From an uncultured Acetatifactor sp. (GTDB lineage: Bacteria > Bacillota > Clostridia > Lachnospirales > Lachnospiraceae), in contig CAJUTJ010000176.1 in assembly GCA_910589655.1 (NCBI GenBank), positions 1 through 41,370 of the forward strand: 41,370 bases of DNA. Direction: 5' to 3'. The translations under genes were made by a program, and so were the position numbers. Under the pieces are notes generated by a model. The model searched no databases and had not been told where the DNA came from. It saw only the letters and a program-made list of their open reading frames with translations. Below are positions 24,942-32,405 of the stretch, one piece after another. Position 1 is the stretch's first letter. The number at the start of each line of letters is the position of its first letter.

Positions 24942-25644
24942 AGGAAACTCCCCCCTGCTTTAAATAGTTCATATAAGCAGCCGCAAAATCATTATATTTT
25001 TCCTTGGACAAATAAATGGTTTCCCCGTTGTGCAGAAGGATGCTGTCTGCACTGTACCGGGCAATATGCGCCATATTTACCAGATATCCCCTATGGCAGC
25101 GGAAAAATCCGTCGCCCAGCAGCTCTTCCATATGAGCCATGGTAGCATAGATGGACTCCGTCTGGTTCAGGGTGTGGATATCTACTTTCCGCCGACAGTT
25201 TTCCACATATAATATTTCGCTTTTTATGAGTGTAAAACTCCGTGATTTCGTCTGAAAAAAAAGAGATTCCTCTCTGCCCCGGATACGTTTTCCCGCTTCC
25301 TTCAGCGCTTCCTGAAACACATTGCTGAATTTATCGTTTGCCAGCGGTTTTAAAAGGTAGTGAAATGCAGATACATCAAAGGCCTCAAAAACGTATTCCT
25401 TTAATGCCGTCACAAAAATAAGAATCGTATCCTCTCTCCGCTCCCGTAAAGTTCTGGCTATTTCCATTCCGTTCGTATCGCCCATCTGTATGTCCAAAAA
25501 AAGTATATCAAAATGCTGTCTTTCCGCAAGAAACTGTTTTCCGGAAGAATAACATACCACTTGACTATCGGGTGCCGTTGCCAGAATCAATTTCTTAATC
25601 TGTAGACAGATTTCTTTTTCATCATCACAAATTCCAATGTTCAT
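24934..25644 (-). CDS. LytTR-family response regulator (AgrA/LytR-like)
   Basis: A 236-residue regulator with a receiver domain (residues 1-120; phosphoacceptor Asp in LFLDIQMGD, switch Lys in YLLKPL) and a C-terminal LytTR DNA-binding domain. The LytTR domain begins near residue 130 (FTLIKSEILYVEN) and shows the GFFRCHRGYLVNM motif. ATG 25644 has AGGAG nearby. It is the first gene of the kinase operon. LytTR proteins bind paired direct repeats, but no clear target was recognised in its leader. Confidence 0.93.
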   Translation of the reverse strand: MNIGICDDEKEICLQIKKLILATAPDSQVVCYSSGKQFLAERQHFDILFLDIQMGDTNGMEIARTLRERREDTILIFVTALKEYVFEAFDVSAFHYLLKPLANDKFSNVFQEALKEAGKRIRGREESLFFQTKSRSFTLIKSEILYVENCRRKVDIHTLNQTESIYATMAHMEELLGDGFFRCHRGYLVNMAHIARYSADSILLHNGETIYLSKEKYNDFAAAYMNYLKQGGVSCV

Positions 25645-25780
25645 GCCATTCGCTCTCCTCTGTACTTATATCGGTAGTTTTCCAAGAAAACCATGGCAAA
25701 ATGTAACGAAACGTATATAAAAATGTAATTAAAGTCCGTGTATGCCGAATGCGGGGCGGCTATCCGATTTTTTACTGTAT

Positions 25781-25845
25781 AAAAAATGCCGCAAGCGCAC
25801 TTTCGCTATGGCGGAATTTCCTATAAAAAAAGCCGTCGCTCCGGC
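25781..25845 (-). terminator. Two tandem terminator-like hairpins on the minus strand
   Basis: On the minus strand GCCG-(6)-CGGC (25845-25832) is followed by seven T's (25831-25825). Then an imperfect stem built on CCGC/GCGG and AGCG/CGCT (25814-25789) is followed by six T's (25786-25781). They lie upstream of the LytTR operon and downstream of no annotated minus-strand gene. Confidence 0.5.
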
Positions 25846-25956
25846 AGCCCATTCCGCTACCTTGCAACAGCTATCCTGCATTCCGTAATTTAGGTTAGAA
25901 CTTAATTTGTATGATACCACATTCCAAAAGAAAAGTCTAGTATTATTTTTGGGATT

Positions 25957-25965
25957 TGCTATACT
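25957..25965 (+). promoter_or_regulatory. Extended -10 promoter of the helD-like gene
   Basis: TGCTATACT, with the hexamer at 25960-25965, lies 35 bases before the start codon. The -35 region is poor, as allowed for extended -10 promoters. Confidence 0.6.
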
Positions 25966-26000
25966 TTAATAGCTAAAAGGTACAAAGAAAGGAGCACCAA

Positions 26001-29000
26001 ATGAAACTTGAAGAGCAAAAGCACATTCAGGGAACCTCCCCGGAGGACGAGGAGAAGCACCTGAAAGAGACACTTGATGTAATCCATGCAAACATGGATA
26101 GCTACGGTCGTCAGGTTCAGGAAATGAAGGCGAATATTGATGAAATGCTGGAGCATTATCACGATAACGACGCCGAAGTGTATGTGATTCTGTGCAATAC
26201 CATCACCATGCACGAACATATGAAGCGGGCGCTGGAGCGAAATGAAAGGGCGGCGGCTAAGCCCTATTTCGGAAGAATCTGCTTCCATGACGAAGGGTCG
26301 GACAGGGAAGAATCTATTTACATCGGCAAAGGCGGCATATCCCGCGATTCCACCCATCAGGAAGTAATTGACTGGCGTGCTCCCATGGCCAACGCTTACT
26401 ATGAGAACGGTTTGGGTAAATGCAGTTATCCTTCTCCGGAAGGGACTCCTATTTGGATTGATTTGAAGCTGAAACGAACCTATGAAATTGATCAGGGAAA
26501 ACTTCTGGATTATTTTGACAGCGAAGTGATTTCTAATGATGACCTGCTCACCAAGTATCTGGCCAGAAATAAACAGGCCGTGCTGGGAGAAATCGTTGCC
26601 ACCATCCAGAAAGAACAAAATGATATTATCCGCAAATCGCCCTATCACAATATTATTGTCCAAGGGGTGGCAGGTTCCGGAAAAACCACGGTGGCCATGC
26701 ACCGTATTTCTTTTATATTATACAATTATGCGGAACGGTTCCGCCCCGATGACTTTTATATCGTGGGAAGCAACCGTATTCTGTTAAATTATATCACCAG
26801 CGTGCTGCCCAGCCTTGACGTCTACGGTGTGCGCCAGATGACTATGGAACAGCTCTTTGTCCGGCTTCTCTACGAGGATTGGGATGAGAAAAAATACAGC
26901 ATTTGCAAAAACACTCAAAATACGGAGACAGGAAAAATTAAGGGAACGGACGGCTGGTATCGGAAGCTGAAACAGTTCTGTGACAGGCTGGAATGGGATA
27001 TCATCCCTACGGAATCCGTCTATTTAAATCCCATGCAGTTTGTGGAAGGAATTCAGGATGGCCGCTCAGGGGTCTATGACCGCAGCGGCGGAGAGACGCC
27101 GGATGCGGAGAAATTGGTGCAGCTGGTGGACGGACAGGCCGTAGAACGCTATATCAGGCAGAATCCGTCCATATCTACCCAAAGTAAAATCAATATGTTG
27201 AATGACAGGCTGATCATTAAGATAAAGGATGAATTTCTGGGCAAAGGCGTCAAATACACCGAAGCGGAACGCAAAGCCATTTTAAAAGCTTACCGCGGCC
27301 GTTATGGCAGTAAGATTTGGAAGCTTTCCACTTTTCGGATCTATGAAGATTTTCTAAAAGAACAGCGTGCTTCCGGTATTCGGGTAGAGCTTCCCGGCAG
27401 GGCTTTTGACGTCTATGACTTGGCGGCGCTTGCTTATATTTATAAACGCACCAAGGAGACGGAGGTCATCAGCGAAGCTCATCACATCGTAATCGACGAG
27501 GCACAGGACTTCGGTATGATGGTGTATGACTGCCTGAACTTCTGTATTAAAGACTGTACCTATACCGTTATGGGGGATGTGTCCCAGAATATCCGGTTTG
27601 GCTTAGGATTGAATGACTGGGAAGAACTACGCAAACTGCTCCTTCATGACGACCCCATGTCCAGCTTCGGCATCCTGAAAAAAAGCTACCGTAACACCGT
27701 GGAAATATCCCATTTTGCCATCGACATCCTGCATCACGGTAAGTCGGCCGGCTATCCCGTGGAACCCATTATCCGGCATGGCAATCCGGTAACGGTCCGG
27801 CTCTGCAAAGAGGGAAGCGAACTCTGGCAGGCGGCAGCCCAACAGTGCCGTGACTGGCAGGCAAAGGGTCTTCCCACCATTGCCGTTATCTGCAGGAATC
27901 AGGAATGTGCCCACCGTGCGGCTGCAGAGCTTAGAAAGCGGATAGAAATTATGGAGACCGATCCGGAAAAGGCCGAATTTGGGAACGGGATTATGGTGCT
28001 GCCTGTGGAATACACAAAGGGGTTGGAATTTGACGCCGTATTGATTTTAGACCCAACCAGAGAAGAATATCCGGTGGACGACGGACACGCGAAGCTGCTC
28101 TATGTGGCGGCCACCAGAGCATTGCATGAACTCTGCGTATTGCACACCGGAAATCTGACGGGGCTGATTGCGGATCCCCTTCCGGAAACCGTGCAAGGGA
28201 CAGTTATGGATACGACAGATGAAATAAAAGGAGAGACATCAGGGAAAAACCTGTCACCGGAAAAAGCCCCCCAAAACAAACTTATAAGAAAAAATACTCA
28301 TTTCCCCGAAAAAGATCCCGCAAAAACAACCGGAAAAAAGCCCCGTCCGGTTGCCTTAAGTCCGGCAAGCGCCTCTAAGGCCACAGGATCCTCAGCGGCA
28401 GATGCCTCCTCCTCTTCCTCTGCCATAGTACAGACGTACAAAAGTTATAAAAGCAATACAGGAAGCAAAAAAGACCAGACGAGTCAACAATACCAACACG
28501 GTCAAAAAGCCCGGATATCACAGAGTAAAAAGCCCGACCTCGTCAGTCAAGAAAATCCGTCTGTTTCTCCTCGGACATCAGGCTCCTCACACCGTTCTCC
28601 TATGGAAGAAACAGAGAAACGCCTCCTTTCGGATCGCTTTTCTGATAACCAAAACCAAAACAGAACCGTTTTCCCGGCTTTTGGGGACTTCCCTCCCACC
28701 GAGAAACTTCGTCCCATGGGTCACAACAAAATCGACCTGTCCGTGCGCTGGGTGATGAAACAGCCGGACGGCCTGTATCTGCAAAGTCGATACGGTATTC
28801 TACGCCTCTCTCCCATTGGCAGCGGCATTTTGAGGATAACTTTTGCAAAGGGCGGAAAGCTTTTAGACGGCACCCATCCCCGGATCCGAATTCAGAGGTT
28901 GGAAAAATTTTGGCTTTACAAGGAAGCAGGCTCCATGGTAACTCTTTCCACAGACGAGCTTGTGATTCAGGCGGACAAAAGCACGGGATCCATCCGTTAT

Positions 29001-29393
29001 CTGAACCAGGATAAAAAACTTTTACTGGCGGAGAGGTTCAGGGAATGCAGACAGCAGGAGGCTTTTTCCGGAGGCGGGCTTCAATCGTGGCTCTTTTTAG
29101 AGCCCGCAAAAAAGGAACAGCTTTTTGCCATAGGTCCCAGTGATCAAAAAGCGCTTCCTTTGAGAGGAGCCGCCCGGTATATTTCAAGTGAGGGAGAACT
29201 TCCCTTCCTTTTCTCCGATCAGGGTTATGGCATTTTGGTTGCTTCGGACGCCCCCGTAATCTGCTGTGACCTTCCGGCATACGGAACCTATCTGCACACG
29301 GAAAATGAAATGCAGATGGACTATTACTTTATAACAGGCAAAAAAACAGAGAACTTGATAAATGCCCGTCGGTTCCTGCTGGGAGAATTATAA
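26001..29393 (+). CDS. HelD-like RNA polymerase-recycling helicase fused to a GH31-type N-terminal domain
   Basis: An 1130-residue protein. Residues 1-730 are a UvrD/Rep-like superfamily 1 ATPase of the HelD type, which removes stalled RNA polymerase from DNA. They comprise an N-terminal coiled coil with YIGKGGISR and DWRAPMANAYY, Walker A GVAGSGKTT at 222-230, DEAQDF near 499, GDVSQNI near 524 and YVAATRAL near 703. Residues 730-905 are a low-complexity Ser/Lys/Gln linker. Residues 907-1130 resemble the beta-sandwich N-terminal domain of GH31 alpha-glucosidases (YGILRLSPIGSGILRITF, SWLFLEPAKKEQLFAIG, LPFLFSDQGYGI, MDYYFITGK); the catalytic barrel is absent. The frame is unbroken. AAGGAG precedes ATG 26001. 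HelD assignment is firm; the C-terminal match is by eye. Confidence 0.88.
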   Translation: MKLEEQKHIQGTSPEDEEKHLKETLDVIHANMDSYGRQVQEMKANIDEMLEHYHDNDAEVYVILCNTITMHEHMKRALERNERAAAKPYFGRICFHDEGSDREESIYIGKGGISRDSTHQEVIDWRAPMANAYYENGLGKCSYPSPEGTPIWIDLKLKRTYEIDQGKLLDYFDSEVISNDDLLTKYLARNKQAVLGEIVATIQKEQNDIIRKSPYHNIIVQGVAGSGKTTVAMHRISFILYNYAERFRPDDFYIVGSNRILLNYITSVLPSLDVYGVRQMTMEQLFVRLLYEDWDEKKYSICKNTQNTETGKIKGTDGWYRKLKQFCDRLEWDIIPTESVYLNPMQFVEGIQDGRSGVYDRSGGETPDAEKLVQLVDGQAVERYIRQNPSISTQSKINMLNDRLIIKIKDEFLGKGVKYTEAERKAILKAYRGRYGSKIWKLSTFRIYEDFLKEQRASGIRVELPGRAFDVYDLAALAYIYKRTKETEVISEAHHIVIDEAQDFGMMVYDCLNFCIKDCTYTVMGDVSQNIRFGLGLNDWEELRKLLLHDDPMSSFGILKKSYRNTVEISHFAIDILHHGKSAGYPVEPIIRHGNPVTVRLCKEGSELWQAAAQQCRDWQAKGLPTIAVICRNQECAHRAAAELRKRIEIMETDPEKAEFGNGIMVLPVEYTKGLEFDAVLILDPTREEYPVDDGHAKLLYVAATRALHELCVLHTGNLTGLIADPLPETVQGTVMDTTDEIKGETSGKNLSPEKAPQNKLIRKNTHFPEKDPAKTTGKKPRPVALSPASASKATGSSAADASSSSSAIVQTYKSYKSNTGSKKDQTSQQYQHGQKARISQSKKPDLVSQENPSVSPRTSGSSHRSPMEETEKRLLSDRFSDNQNQNRTVFPAFGDFPPTEKLRPMGHNKIDLSVRWVMKQPDGLYLQSRYGILRLSPIGSGILRITFAKGGKLLDGTHPRIRIQRLEKFWLYKEAGSMVTLSTDELVIQADKSTGSIRYLNQDKKLLLAERFRECRQQEAFSGGGLQSWLFLEPAKKEQLFAIGPSDQKALPLRGAARYISSEGELPFLFSDQGYGILVASDAPVICCDLPAYGTYLHTENEMQMDYYFITGKKTENLINARRFLLGEL

Positions 29394-29599
29394 CCTTGCG
29401 GCGACCAAACAATCAATGCAATCATAAATTACCGCTACATCAGAAATGGCTTAATTTTTCTTGAGACAAACAACCAATAAATCATTCCTTTCACACTTAC
29501 GGACATGCCGACGCAGTCGGCACAAACAATTAATGAATCGGTGCAAGTTTGGAAGAAGCTCTGCTCCGCAGAGCTTCTTCACACTTTTACATTGCAATG
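29394..29599. repeat. Spacer with three degenerate direct repeats and a long hairpin
   Basis: Three related 18-19-base units (CAAACAATCAATGCAATCA at 29406, CAAACAACCAATAAATCA at 29467, CAAACAATTAATGAATCG at 29523) are spaced about 56-61 bases. A small perfect hairpin (GCCGAC-gca-GTCGGC) follows the second unit. GAAGAAGCTCTGC (29552-29564) and GCAGAGCTTCTTC (29568-29580) form a perfect 13-bp stem with a three-base loop between the convergent genes. A T-poor tail follows on both sides, so it may act as a weak bidirectional terminator. Confidence 0.65.
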
Positions 29600-30847
29600 T
29601 TATTTTGTTTCCGTAACATAATTTCTGATCTCCGATACCTCATCAAAATCCATTTCAGAAATGCAGATTCCGATTTCGGGCATTGCGTGAATTACCAGTC
29701 CTTCTCCAATATAGATTGCCACATGGGAGGGAGTATCGTAAAAGATTAAATCTCCCGGCTTCGCATTTTCCAAATCATCTACTTTTGTTCCCAGCTCACG
29801 CTGTCCGTTGGAATTATGCGGAAGACTTATTCCGAAATACTCATATACACTCTTGGCAAAACCGGAACTGTCTGTCCCTTCTGTCAGGCTGTCTTCACCC
29901 CACCCATAGGGATTGCCAACGAACTGCAAGGCATATTCTGCAATTTCCGCACCCCTTTTATTATCTTCTGTCACTTTCACTTCAAAGGAATCTTCCGGTA
30001 CTATATTCAGCTTTTCTGTCAAAATATCGGATTCAAGTCCCAGACTTGCCATGTATTCCGCCGCTTTTTCCGGATTTGCCTTTGATATATCCAGAGGCAG
30101 TTTAAATAAAGCATTTAGACCTTCATATTCTTCATTTCTGCTGATTTTTCCCGTCAGTTCATCATAGCAATAAGCATCTGTATTATAGAACATTCCTTCC
30201 GAAACACATAGATACAAATCATGGTCTGCAAACATTTCTATGCTGTCACATTCAAAGAGTCTGTACAGAATTCCGTCTTCTGTCATATCCGTATAATTGC
30301 CGGACATGCTCGCTATATTATAGAAAGCAGGATTATACTCGCCGATAAGTGGTGAAGCAAAAAAATCTAATTTATCATATTCTTCTTCAGAAGTATCCGG
30401 TAAGGGTTCACCATCTGCCCTCTCAATAGCGATAACCGCATATGTCCTGTCTGCAATGACAGCGCCGTTTTCACTGCAACGGGGATGTTCCGACAACAAT
30501 TCTCCGGAAATGATACTCAACAGCGTCACGCGGTACTCTCCATAACTTTGAGTTTCATGAACGGACACCGCCTGTTCACTCGAGAATGCTTCTGCCAGCT
30601 TAATGTCCCGCATATTTTCAGCCACATGAGAAGAAGGTAAATACTTCCATGCCGCATAGACTGTCACGGAACTCACGGACAACACCGATACGGCAATGAT
30701 TGCTGCTGCCGATAGTCTTCTTTTCATTCTTTTTTCCATTGTGCTCTGCTCCTCCGCCTGATTTAATATTTTCTGATTCAGCTCCCGGTCTGCTTCATCA
30801 ATGGGTGCAAGGGCATGTCTTAATGCATCATCAAATTTTTTATCCAT
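29600..30847 (-). CDS. Membrane anti-sigma factor with a Cys-to-Ser NlpC/P60 domain
   Basis: A 415-residue protein encoded with an ECF sigma factor. Residues 1-44 are cytoplasmic and probably bind the sigma factor, residues 45-66 form one membrane helix, 67-300 are an extracellular sensor-like region, and 305-415 form an NlpC/P60 fold. The active-site motif, normally DCSGF, reads DSSGF: Ser327 (AGT, one base from TGT) replaces the catalytic cysteine, while His375 (SHVAIYIG) and His387 (VIHA) remain. It is therefore probably not an ordinary peptidoglycan endopeptidase. ATG 30847 has GGAGG upstream and overlaps the sigma gene by eight bases. Confidence 0.82.
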   Translation of the reverse strand: MDKKFDDALRHALAPIDEADRELNQKILNQAEEQSTMEKRMKRRLSAAAIIAVSVLSVSSVTVYAAWKYLPSSHVAENMRDIKLAEAFSSEQAVSVHETQSYGEYRVTLLSIISGELLSEHPRCSENGAVIADRTYAVIAIERADGEPLPDTSEEEYDKLDFFASPLIGEYNPAFYNIASMSGNYTDMTEDGILYRLFECDSIEMFADHDLYLCVSEGMFYNTDAYCYDELTGKISRNEEYEGLNALFKLPLDISKANPEKAAEYMASLGLESDILTEKLNIVPEDSFEVKVTEDNKRGAEIAEYALQFVGNPYGWGEDSLTEGTDSSGFAKSVYEYFGISLPHNSNGQRELGTKVDDLENAKPGDLIFYDTPSHVAIYIGEGLVIHAMPEIGICISEMDFDEVSEIRNYVTETK

Positions 30848-31367
30848 AATAAATATCCTCCAAATCCTTTTTTAATGTTTTTCGAGCCTGATATAGTCTG
30901 CTGAGTACGGTTCCTGTCGGTATATTCATTGTCTCAGCTATCTGTGCCGTCGATAAATCTTCCATATAGAAAAGAAGAACCACAATTTTTAATTTTTCAG
31001 GCAGCCTGTTTACTGCCGTTCGTATTGCTTCGGCTTTCTCCTGATTGGTTATTCTTTCTTCCGGCGACAGTTCCGCAGCTTTACTCATGTATGCATCTCG
31101 TTCATCTGCTATAGGCTGTACATCTGCAATTCTTTTCCTCCATGCAAATTTTCTTTTTTTGTTGTTCCAAATGCGCAAGGCAATTGAAAGAAAATAGCTT
31201 TTGGGATTATTGGCATATTCTATTTGCTCTTTTAATTTGACAGCCGTCAGAAAAGTATCTTGGTATAAGTCGTCAGCCTCCGGCGTATTGTTTGTAAGAT
31301 GCTTACAAAATGAATAGATATCCCTGCCGTATTTATCTATACACATTTCAAGCTCTTGTTTTGTCAT
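30840..31367 (-). CDS. ECF-type RNA polymerase sigma factor
   Basis: A 175-residue sigma-70-family protein. Region 2 (DIYSFCKHLTNNTPEADDLYQDTFL, then YFLSIALRIWNNKKRK) lies at residues 10-75. Region 4 (LPEKLKIVVLLFYMEDLSTAQIAETMNIPTGTVLSRLYQARK) lies near 120-165, with a helix-turn-helix for the -35 element. ATG 31367 follows GGGGAG. The anti-sigma gene overlaps its end, the standard arrangement for co-regulated pairs, so it is likely held inactive at the membrane until a signal arrives. Confidence 0.93.
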   Translation of the reverse strand: MTKQELEMCIDKYGRDIYSFCKHLTNNTPEADDLYQDTFLTAVKLKEQIEYANNPKSYFLSIALRIWNNKKRKFAWRKRIADVQPIADERDAYMSKAAELSPEERITNQEKAEAIRTAVNRLPEKLKIVVLLFYMEDLSTAQIAETMNIPTGTVLSRLYQARKTLKKDLEDIYYG

Positions 31368-31688
31368 CTAATGTTCTCCCCTTAAGACATTTTAGCAAAA
31401 CTGCAGTTTTTTGCCCTTCACTCATACATTGTAATAACTTATAAATTTATTCAAGTATTATTACTTATCCTAAAACTTATTCAGCTCCCCTCTTTTCTAA
31501 AGCCGCCCGAATAAAAACTTCCTTTCTGTTTTTTTCAGTTTAACTTCAAAGTTCTAAAAAATCTTGTAACCGGAATCAATTTAAACGTTACTTTTTATAG
31601 GATTTTTATAGAATTATCTGCTATACTAAATAGAAAAGAGTAACCCGCAAATGGAAAATGTCTTTTCAGCCATATGTGGGGTGACACC
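31368..31688. other. Divergent regulatory region between sigma gene and OmpR-type operon
   Basis: AAAACTGCAGTTTT (31397-31410) is a perfect 14-base palindrome in the sigma-gene leader, a possible operator. On the plus strand TGCTATACT (hexamer 31622-31627) is an extended -10 element for the response regulator gene. Just upstream TTTTTATAG is repeated exactly at 31592-31600 and 31603-31611, one helical turn apart, as OmpR-family regulators like. The rest is AT-rich with no gene. Confidence 0.5.
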
Positions 31689-32405
31689 ATGGAAAGAAGA
31701 TTTGATAACATGAAAGTACTATTGCTTGAAGATGATATAGAACTATGCAGTTCGATACAAGATGAACTGCAAAAAGCCGGATATAAAGTTGACTGCTGTT
31801 ATGATGGGGAAACTGCCATGATCCATGCACTAAATATAGAATACGGCTATGATCTGGCAGTTATTGACCGCATGCTCCCCGTCATTGACGGAATGACAAT
31901 TATTAAGGCCATGCGCCGGAAGGGAATTGCAATCCCTGTCATTATTATTACGGGAATGTCAGAACTAAACGATAGGATAGAGGGGCTGGATAACGGAGCA
32001 GATGACTATCTGGTAAAGCCGTTTCATATACCTGAACTGCTTGCGCGTATCAGGGCATTGATCAGGCGTCCGGCAGAAATCAGGCAGGAAACGTGTTGCT
32101 TTTCCGATCTGTCTTTCAACCAAACGGAACATATCCTGTCATGCGGTACAAATTCCCTGCTTTTAACTGCAAGAGAGTCTGAAGTATTATCCGTTTTTAT
32201 CAGCCAACCCCAGTCACTCATCTCCAGAGAACAACTGATATACAAAATCTGGGGAATCGATACAGATATCGTACCCGGAAACGTGGATAATTATATTTCG
32301 TTTCTCAGGAAACGATTACGTGAGATAGGAAGCGGCTGCGAAATAAAAACGGTTTACGGATCCGGTTATAAATTGGAGGGCAAAAATGCTGGAGCATTTA
32401 TATAA
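31689..32405 (+). CDS. OmpR/PhoB-family response regulator
   Basis: A 238-residue regulator: receiver domain with phosphoacceptor Asp in LAVIDRMLP and switch Lys in DDYLVKPF, then a winged-helix DNA-binding domain (LTARESEVLSVF through IKTVYGSGYKLEG). Three in-frame starts are possible (31674, 31689, 31710). ATG 31689 is chosen for GGGGTG just upstream, though MKVLLLEDD at 31710 is where such proteins usually begin. The kinase gene overlaps its end by 20 bases. Eleven-base-spaced direct repeats upstream suggest autoregulation. Confidence 0.92.
   Translation: MERRFDNMKVLLLEDDIELCSSIQDELQKAGYKVDCCYDGETAMIHALNIEYGYDLAVIDRMLPVIDGMTIIKAMRRKGIAIPVIIITGMSELNDRIEGLDNGADDYLVKPFHIPELLARIRALIRRPAEIRQETCCFSDLSFNQTEHILSCGTNSLLLTARESEVLSVFISQPQSLISREQLIYKIWGIDTDIVPGNVDNYISFLRKRLREIGSGCEIKTVYGSGYKLEGKNAGAFI

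Larger units (their letters stand above)
25645..26000. other. Divergent intergenic region between the LytTR operon and the helD-like gene
   Basis: Contains a plus-strand extended -10 promoter for the helD-like gene, two terminator-like hairpins on the minus strand, and a direct repeat AAATGTAA(C/T) spaced about 23 bases at roughly 25699-25730. The last could be a regulatory site for the LytTR operon. No gene was accepted here. Confidence 0.5.

Noticed and set aside
25729..25920. 63-codon minus-strand frame in the LytTR/helD intergenic region
   Set aside because: It spans two terminator-like hairpins with T runs and has no ribosome binding site; the hairpins explain its composition better.
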